DNA from: Anniella stebbinsi
Lineage: Eukaryota > Chordata > Lepidosauria > Squamata > Anniellidae
Assembly (NCBI GenBank): GCA_029215795.1
Contig: JARDYH010000001.1
Coordinates: 200,577,654-200,641,653, forward strand
Direction of reading: 5' to 3'
DNA: 64,000 nucleotides
In this document: positions 56,836 to 64,000 of the stretch, one piece after another
Numbering within the stretch: the stretch's first letter is position 1
How the letters are laid out: every line of letters starts with the position of its first letter
Position numbers and translations under genes: made by a program
Notes under the pieces: model-generated
The model's input: the letters and a program-made list of their open reading frames with translations, nothing else
What the model was told of the DNA's origin: nothing
Databases searched by the model: none

Positions 56836-57565
56836 GTCCTATGAGGAGAGATTGAAAGTAGGGCTGTGCACGGACCCCCCCCCCCCCGATCCAATATGGA
56901 TCCCAATCTGGGAGGTCCAGATTGGGCCTGATCCGATCTGCCTTGGATCTGGGAGCAGGGAGAGCGGGGAGAGCGGGAGGGCTCTGCACGGACCCGGAGC
57001 GGATCCAGATCACAGATCCAATCCGGGCCTGATCCGCTCCGGACTCGGGATCCATATCCATATCTGTGCACAGCCCTAAGTGAAAGAACTGGGCATGTTC
57101 AGCCTGGAGAAGTTTGAGCCAGGCCAGGATTTCTGAATGACTTGCATTAAGTACAGATAATCCATTCCAGGTTTTGTACCAGACTGGCCAGGCAAAGGCT
57201 GGTCTGCCTGTGGCTGCCTGCAAAGAAGGAATACTAAAATAAATGACTACCACCTAAGTCTTGTGTGGAACCGGATTCCTATTTCCAAGGTTCCGCGTCT
57301 GTGGACACAACAACATGATACCACTGTTCAAGTACTTGAAAGGTTGTCACACAGAAGAGGACCAGGATCTCTTCTCGATCATTCCAGAGTGCAGGACACG
57401 GAATTATGACTGTTAGAGCAGTATGACAATGGAACCAATCGCAAAAGGAGGACAGCCATTTATCAGGGATGCTTTAAGATGGATTCCTGCATTGAGCAGG
57501 AGGTTGGACTCGATGGCCCTTCCAACTCTACTATTCTGCAATTCTATGATTCTGTGAAACCTGTT
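56836..57565 (+). mobile_element. CR1 LINE 3' end, split by a hairpin element
   Basis: 'tatgaggagagattgaaag', then after the insert 'aactgggcatgttcagcctg', 'gttcaagtacttgaaaggtt', 'aggttggactcgatggccct' and a terminal 'ctatgattctgtg' repeat. All are standard CR1 landmarks. A further foreign block of about 190 bases seems to lie at 57122-57312. ORF2 sequence is minimal. Confidence 0.8.
56859..57078. mobile_element. GC-rich hairpin element with TAGGGCTGTGCAC ends
   Basis: The inverted ends 'tagggctgtgcacgg' and 'ctgtgcacagcccta' are flanked by attgaaag (56851-56858) and agtgaaag (57079-57086), 7 of 8 matching, as in hAT elements. The interior is full of GATCC/GGATC palindromes and a C run. Confidence 0.8.
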
Positions 57566-57569
57566 GCAA

Positions 57570-59217
57570 ACTAGGGGTGCACAATCCTTATGCACCCTGA
57601 GGGCCACACCTGATGTAGGATGCAGAGCCGGGGGGCCACACATGTAGATTTACTTATGGTCGGACTTGGTATACTGCAGCTTGCTATGCTCTGAGGGTGA
57701 ATGCCACAGACAGTGAAATCAGGAGGGCAAGGAGGCTCTAGTAGACCATATTATCTGTATATTTAGTTGCTTATTTGCCAACGGCATTTATATGCCACCC
57801 ATCATAATGTCTATTGCAATACCTTCCATTTTGCCAGAATAAGGGGTTATTTACGTGATCACTGTAGACTGTGGCTTTTAGTCAGCCCAAATTGACATTC
57901 ATACGTGCTGTTGCCATGGTCTGAGCTGGCTGGATGGCAACCACAAGCTAAGCTGGACGTGTTGATAACCATGACCACCTGCTACACACTGAAGCTCAGC
58001 CCAGTCACAAAATCCTGGTTGTGTGAAGTGCTGACACAACCTAGCATGTGGCAGTGTGCAGCCGTGGTATGAGTTGCTCATGCAATGGGCAAGTTGAATT
58101 CATCATCATCATCATCATAACCTTTATTGTTGGAAGCCAATGGTCATATCAACACAATGGGCAAGTTAATACTGGCTGATTAACAAAATTGCCGCTGCCA
58201 CAGGCTCTTTTGGTCATGGGAATGAGCCCCCATTCTAATCAATGTACACATGGCAGCATTGGATCTACAAGAGCCTCCACATGCACCAGCTTGACTGGCT
58301 GTTTTTGGCATTCTCCTTCATTGGCACAAGATTCCTGTCCATATTTTCACGGCCATGTTGGCAGGCTGTCTGTGCATAAATTCCTGAATAGAGATGGAGT
58401 TTTTTTCAGTTTAAAATACTAAAACCAGTGGAAATAACCGCAATACATGTCAAAAGAAGAAGTAAAGAGATGACAATGAAAAAGAATAATCCCAATAAGA
58501 TTGCAATGCATGCATGGAAAAGAGATAAGTAACTGCTCATGGAAAAGTAACAAATGGGGAGTGTTTTACCACTTGTGATGGTGATGCCTCAACGTTTTGA
58601 ATCTGGTGGAGGAAATTGTCAAAGACCTAAGTAAGATAATGGGCTGTCAATTTCTTTTAAATGTATCACTATGTTCATGCCAAAGAACAAATATATGACT
58701 CATTAAGGCACAATCCTAATGCATGTTGAGACAGAAAAAAATCCTACAACTCCAAGCATTCCCAGCCAGCCAGCATTCTATCTAAACTGACATAGGACTG
58801 TGCCTTAAGAACACCTATTGAGTTCGGCCCTATCGTTAGGCAGAGTAAGATGGTCACATCAGAAAGCTGATTTTGGGTGTGGTAAAAGGACAGTAAAATG
58901 ACTGTTGTTTAATTTCTTTTGTAGTATTTTTACTGCCAGGGCTGGGGACAGGCACTTGTGGGATTTGATGCCTTAGGTCCCTAAATAACTTGATGGCCTT
59001 GGGTACTATACACCTTTAGTGGAGAGCATTTGTCGCTCTGTCTTAGGCAGAAAAATGTCTTGGGCCTGCCTGATACAAAGCCCTGGAAAAATCCAACAAG
59101 AGGTCTTACTATACAAAATACATGCATTGATACAATTGAGCTCATCTTAATAATGGAAAAGCAAATTTACCAACTGAGACTCTTGTAGATCAGCATAGTT
59201 CTTACTAACTTCATGAC
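57570..59217. other. Anonymous sequence
   Basis: A short (ATC)n tract lies at 58100-58117. 57840-58090 has loose inverted words resembling an old DNA element. No gene is seen. Confidence 0.35.
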
Positions 59218-59220
59218 ATT

Positions 59221-59753
59221 GGCTGCATTTGGACAACACATTAGTCAATGGTGGGTTGAGTGGCCAACTCACAGTTGGTTATTTTGTGGGAACCCCCACA
59301 CAACATATTCCTACACAACTGTGGGTGGTTGGGGCTGGCATTGAGTGGACTAATAGTCAACCCAGCATTTGACTAACACAGCCCCCACCCCTCTCCTCAC
59401 CCTCCCTCAGTCCTCCCAGTTCTATCCCAGCAGCCTCTGCAAGTTGCACCAGTTATAGCAGAGTGGCAGCCGCTGCTTTGGTTACTCTTGCTGCCTGCCT
59501 CTATGGGCTTGTGTTTTAACCCACTCACTACATGCCATTAACCCACTCACCCCTCCACACAACACTTTAAACAACTGGCTTTAGCTAAACAACATGCAAG
59601 CCAGTTGTTTCTCTCAGTTGCTTATTTGGGCTGAATAGCATACCATCAGTAGTTTGTGAGCGGCGTGTTACCCTCCACACAACACAATAAGCAACACAAC
59701 TAACGATTGTTTCCCCCCGCCTCAGTTGCTTAATGTGTTGTCCAAATGCAGCT
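59221..59753. mobile_element. Harbinger-like element (~530 bp) with 3-bp duplication
   Basis: The inverted ends 'ggctgcatttggacaacaca' and 'tgtgttgtccaaatgcagc' lie between two att trinucleotides (59218-59220, 59754-59756). Internal 'acacaacacaataagcaac' words echo the ends. No transposase frame is visible. Confidence 0.7.
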
Positions 59754-59954
59754 ATTCTCTCAGTTATAGAGAAGACTCTGATAGGGCATACTTTTTCCAC
59801 ATGAACATGCATCTACCTGTCACTACTTAGATTTGATTTAGCAGGGTGAGATGAAAAATTTGCTCTGGATTCCCCTTTGAGGAAGTGGAGGGAGACTTAG
59901 GGTAGAAATTTCCTTTTCTTTGTACTTGCTGCTACATATATGGTTATGTCTCTA

Positions 59955-60140
59955 AGGCTGCAATCCTATGCATGATTACCTGGTATTGAGTCCCATTGAA
60001 CTCCATGGGATGTATTTCCCAGTAGATGTGCAGAGAATTGTAGTGTCAGACTGGAATTCTACACCCCACTGTGAGTAAGTCTTATTCAACTCAATGGGAC
60101 TTATTTCTGGGTAGACATGTGTAGGATTACAGTGTCAAGG
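59955..60140. repeat. Palindromic repeat family B (two units)
   Basis: 'ggctgcaatcctatgcatga', 'gagtcccattgaactccatg', then 'aactcaatgggacttatttc' and 'gtgtaggattacagtgtc'. Confidence 0.7.
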
Positions 60141-60144
60141 AAAG

Positions 60145-60590
60145 GTATACATAGTAATTACAAGAATAATATGATGTGGAGTCTATACCTGAACACTCAT
60201 TCTTAGAATATAGAGCATCCTTCTGTTTTGTTGCTCATCTCCGTAAAGTTCAAAAAGAAAAAAATGCAGTTTCAAAAATAACAATAAAAGATTTGGAATA
60301 TAAATAGCATTAACCCCCATGAACAATATTAATTATGGATACTCCACCACCAAATACTCCAGTACAAGCATCCCCACGCATGTTAAGAAGTTGCTGCCTG
60401 GGGAATCACAGTGAACTCTTGGGAAAGAAAATCGTGTCTCTGCTCGTGAAGGAAATATCATTGTGCTCCACTAGACGGCTCACAAATTGTGGTCTGAGAA
60501 CCACAGATCTTTATAGTTTTAATATTTCAGACACTGATGTTGCTTTAAAATGTTGATTATAGAAATCTTTGAAATCAATTAAAGAATGAA

Positions 60591-60625
<35 letters not shown>

Positions 60626-62310
60626 AGGTTTGCAACATAGTCATCTGTCATGGGAAAGGATATTTCATCCACTGGTAATATTTCTGTGGAAAGCTCTACA
60701 TTCTATATGATATGTCCCTACGTTTAAGTTGATCACCAAACTGGAAGGAAAAAGGATTGGGGTTGTTGTTGTTTTTGCCTTGAAACGTGGAGAATGCTAG
60801 CCAAGGACAACGGCATGATTCTACTGAAATATGTAGATTCTCTTTTGGCTGTCTTTTGAATGGGCTGTTATCTTGGTGCTGTTCTATCCCCATGATGAAA
60901 AATACCTTCTTCTAAAGTATATAATTACCCTTTGTCACTTGTAAATTTCCCCTGGTTTCTGAGCTCATTTAATAATGCCGAAGAGAAGTTAACAATAAAG
61001 GGCTCCTGCCAATTTAGCACCTTGTACATAATGTACCTATAATGATAGTTTGATTGCTTGTGCCCATTATTTCTAGCTTCTGTCTATTTTCTATTACTAC
61101 ACAGAGAGCCATTCTGCTCTGTAGAAGATGAATACAGGAGATGAATACAGATGTTAGCCTATAGAAAACGCCGCACACAAAATGGCGCTGGCATTAGACT
61201 AGATCTTGATTTCACTCTTGGCTAATAAACAAAAACAAAGTTCTCCATCTCCCATCCACATGGCTTCGTATCAGAGCTAACCAAATGTTGAGTGTTGTCC
61301 CCCTGTCAGCATCCACTCCCATTCTTGTCTGTACATGGCAGTATCATGGCGGATTTGTCCAAACTGGAGCTGTTATAGCATCTTCAAGTTGCTCTAATGT
61401 GTGGGCTTGAACTGGATGTTCAACGCCAAAACTTCCATTTTGTAGAAAATTAATATAGAGCTGGAAAATGCTAGTCAGGTACATCAACCTTACGCAAAAC
61501 CTGACCAGCTCCCTGGCAGTCTCCTCAGCACGCTACTAAAGAAAAGTCAACATGAGATTAAATTTGGTCCCTAGATTTTGGACTCTGCCTTCGTTTGCTC
61601 AGAAGAAGAACGTATCTTGGGCGTGTTCATGAAGACTTGTATGCAAGGTGTGGCTATGCATATATTCTTGTGCACTACTATATTTTGATTTAAGAGGGTT
61701 TAGAGAGACAAGACCATTTAAACAGATGCCACATTGATGATATGCAAATAAATGCAAATAATATGCAAAGTATGACTCCTTTATTTCGGGATTTTGTGTG
61801 ATTCTGCTTCAGGCAAAGATGAAGTCAACCTTCTTAGGTGACTATCAGGAAATCAGGGGACCTGGTGTTGGTGTTTTGTGTTCACAGCCTCTAGGTTACA
61901 TTTGGGTCATGTTTTTAGTTCTTTAATGTAGAGCTGAAGGCTAGCAACTTCAAAAAAAAGTAAATGAAAGTAAATTTTTGTGACGGCAGAGTTTTTTTTC
62001 TTGATTTTTAAACTCCCTTTATGCTTTTGAGAGTTGGTGACTTCCTTGCACAGAATCCCACCAATTGGTGGCATATTTCAAAAGTGATGATCCCAACCTT
62101 TCAAATAAATAAAGAAGCCAAGTTGATCCTTCATGCAACGTTTCAAGTAGCATTACTTACGGTATCGCGTTCTCCAACAGTCTTGCACAAATGTTGTCCT
62201 GGGAGAGCACAGTACAGATGGGACGAGACTCTGCTGTGACATTTTTTATGAGCAGTGAGAAAATCCCTTCAGGGCAATTGCTTGCTCTGCTATACTCGGG
62301 ATAAGGTCAA
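60145..62310. other. Anonymous sequence
   Basis: An (AAAT)n tract lies at 60589-60626. No gene or confident repeat is seen elsewhere. Confidence 0.4.
60589..60626. repeat. (AAAT)n microsatellite
   Basis: About nine tetranucleotide units. Confidence 0.95.
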
Positions 62311-62312
62311 CA

Positions 62313-62315
<3 letters not shown>

Positions 62316-62352
<37 letters not shown>

Positions 62353-62365
62353 CCTCCCTCCCTCT
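62316..62365. repeat. (CT)n(CCCT)n microsatellite
   Basis: A CT tract merges into CCCT/CCTC units. The frames across it are artefacts. Confidence 0.95.
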
Positions 62366-62494
62366 GGAAAGAATGGAATGGGTGCTGGCAGACGCTCTAA
62401 ATATCATAGTATTTGCACATCCAAACTGAGACCAAGACTGATTATTCTCAGTCATCAGTGAAGAACAAGCCAAGACAAAACAGAATTTGTGAAG

Positions 62495-62580
62495 ATACAA
62501 CTACAGCAGCCTTCCCCAAGCATGACCAATTGTCAGGGATGATGGGAGTTCTAGTCCAAAACATCTGGAGGGCACCATCC
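62495..62580. repeat. Palindromic repeat family A, right arm
   Basis: 'gatgggagttctagtccaaa' with 'catctggagggcaccatcca'. The left arm is lost. Confidence 0.6.
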
Positions 62581-62739
62581 ATATAAAAGAGATTGGTATC
62601 AGCAAACTCAGAAGGACCCCAAGGTAGCAGAAGTACAAAAACAAATCTTTAGGCGGGGAAAACCCTCACATACACCCGAAATAGCATTATGAACTAAGCG
62701 TTCTCACTGGCCATGGAATGCTGAATGGCTGTTGGTGGG

Positions 62740-63736
62740 GGAAAGAAATGGGTGGTGGGATGGAATATCTTGGGAGAGGGTATGGCTAGCAGGCTAGAAT
62801 CTTCATCATCTAAAGATAGTGTGTCTCCTCTGAATGAATGCTTGGAGGCGGTAATGGGCTGGATGAGGAAAAACAAACTGAAGATGAATCCAGACAAGAC
62901 GGAGGTGCTTGCTGTCAAAGGCCACAACCTGGGTTTGGAGGTGTGTCAACCAGTTTTGGATGGGGTTACAACGCCCCGAAAGACTGTGTTTGCAGCTTGG
63001 GGGTACTCCTGGATCCGTCGCTCCAAATGACAGCCCAGATAGATGCGACAGCCAGGAATGCCTACTATCAGCTTCGGCTGATACGCCAGCTGCGCCCCTT
63101 CCTAGAGTTGGAAGACCTAAAGACGGTAGTGCGTGCGCTGGTAACTTCAAGGCTTGACTTCTGCAATGCGCTGTACATAGGGCTACCTCTGTGCCTAGTC
63201 CAGAAACTTCAACTAGTTCCAAATATGGCAGCGAGGTTGGTCACCTGTACACCTAGGTGTGACTATATTACCCCAGTCTTAAAATCATTCCACTGGTTGC
63301 CAATTAGTTTCTGGGCAAAGTATAAAGTGTTGGTTATTACCTTTAAAGCCCTACATGGTTTGGGTCCAGGTTACCTGCGGGATCGCTTTCTCCCATATCA
63401 TCTGCCCCGCACACTCAGGTCCTCTGGGAAGAATTTACTTCAATCAGCCAGAACTAGGCTGATGAGTGTTACTCAGAGGACCTTCTCTTCTGCCGCTCCC
63501 AGACTGTGGAATGGCTTGCCGGAGGAGATTCGACAATCTAGCAGTCTTCTTGAATTTAAGAGAGCCGTGAAGATTGATCTCTTCCGGCAGGCCTACCCAG
63601 CTGAATTTTAAGATGTTTTTAATGTAATAGTTTTATTTGTTTTTAATGTTTTTTTAATTCTATTTTATGTTCTCTGTATTTATATTTATTGTTGTTCCCC
63701 GCCTCGATCCAGAGGGAGAGGCAGGTTAGAAATAAA

Positions 63737-63778
<42 letters not shown>
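62740..63778 (+). mobile_element. L2-clade LINE 3' end, best-preserved copy
   Basis: 62830-62970 reads GWMRKNKLKMNPDKTEVL, the segment just after the reverse transcriptase active site. After a frameshift near 62975, the frame 62838-63611 continues with LGVLLDPSLQMTAQI, RNAYYQLRLIRQLRPFLELE, RALVTSRLDFCNALYIGLP, VLVITFKALHGLGPGYLRD, RTFSSAAPRLWNGLPEEIRQ and a stop at 63609-63611. The 3' UTR holds the hairpin (one mismatch) and a (TTA)n tail to 63778. The ORF2 product nicks target DNA and reverse-transcribes its RNA. Here only the C-terminal part remains, with no endonuclease or catalytic box, so it is dead but fairly young. Confidence 0.9.
63690..63735 (+). promoter_or_regulatory. L2 3'-terminal RNA hairpin (putative reverse transcriptase recognition site)
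   Basis: CCCGCCTC and GAGGCAGG form an 8-base stem (one mismatch here) around a 12-base loop, just before AAATAAA and (TTA)n. The same hairpin is seen in four other tails in the window. A recognition role is inferred from its position and conservation. Confidence 0.5.
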
Positions 63779-63779
<1 letters not shown>

Positions 63780-64000
63780 CAGGAGTACTCTGCACTGTAA
63801 CAATTTGTTGCAGTTCTCACGTATATATAACAAACCTTGTGCAATCACCTGTCACAGGGACACACACAACACTTGAAATCACTTGAATATTTGAACATGT
63901 AGTCCAAAGATTAGATAAACAAGAATGCTATTTACAGCCAAACTACATGTGACCCTTTCTTTCTTTCGATTTATGCTCTGGTTCACCACTCAAATTATAT
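63780..64000. other. Anonymous sequence
   Basis: No feature recognised up to the window end. Confidence 0.35.

Overview
The window reads as vertebrate nuclear DNA from a squamate reptile (lizard or snake; species not resolved). The basis is the repeat content: L2-clade LINEs with a conserved hairpin and (TTA)n tail, CR1 3' ends, a Penelope-like element, an R4-like LINE end, tRNA-headed SINEs, and many short palindromic DNA transposons. I found no intact protein-coding gene, rRNA, functional tRNA, CRISPR array, operon or bacterial feature. The only host-gene-like coding trace is a broken C2H2 zinc-finger array at 4768-6110. The window looks like gene desert or intron/intergenic DNA. All longer open frames fall in transposons or in low-complexity DNA, or are of a length expected by chance.

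Layout. 1-4.7 kb: mostly anonymous, with small palindromic repeats and a GC-rich element. 4.7-6.1 kb: zinc-finger pseudogene split by an L2 tail. 7.0-7.9 kb: Penelope-like fragment carrying a GIY-YIG-type remnant. 10.4-12.4 kb: an L2 3' end followed by a nest in which a CpG-rich palindromic element sits in a hairpin element, which sits in an older repeat. 13.1-15.2 kb: three DNA-transposon-like elements, the last with a perfect 8-bp target duplication. 16-19.6 kb: two more copies of the older repeat and two ~320-bp hairpin elements. 21.5-27.3 kb: L2-clade fragments, one of which is split by a putative solo LTR and by a 631-bp hAT-type element. 33-38.3 kb: L2 and CR1 fragments and a 2.4-kb hAT-like element that itself holds two hairpin elements 28 bp apart. 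39.7-43.8 kb: SINEs, an R4-like end and an L2 end, two of these split by hairpin elements. 48.6-49.2 kb: one SINE carrying two different MITEs. 56.7-57.6 kb: SINE, then a CR1 split by another hairpin element. 59.2-59.75 kb: Harbinger-like element. 62.7-63.8 kb: the best-preserved L2 3' end, with one frameshift.

How the pieces relate. The main actor is a family of hairpin (fold-back) elements starting TAGG(C/G)TGACC and ending with the complement. Ten copies or partial copies were found. Most full copies are flanked by 8-bp duplications, which places them with the hAT superfamily. They share end structure with longer elements (35911-38306, 56859-57078, 11003-12082). Insertion order can be read directly from the nesting. 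Repeat names are family-level judgements from reading alone; no database search was possible.
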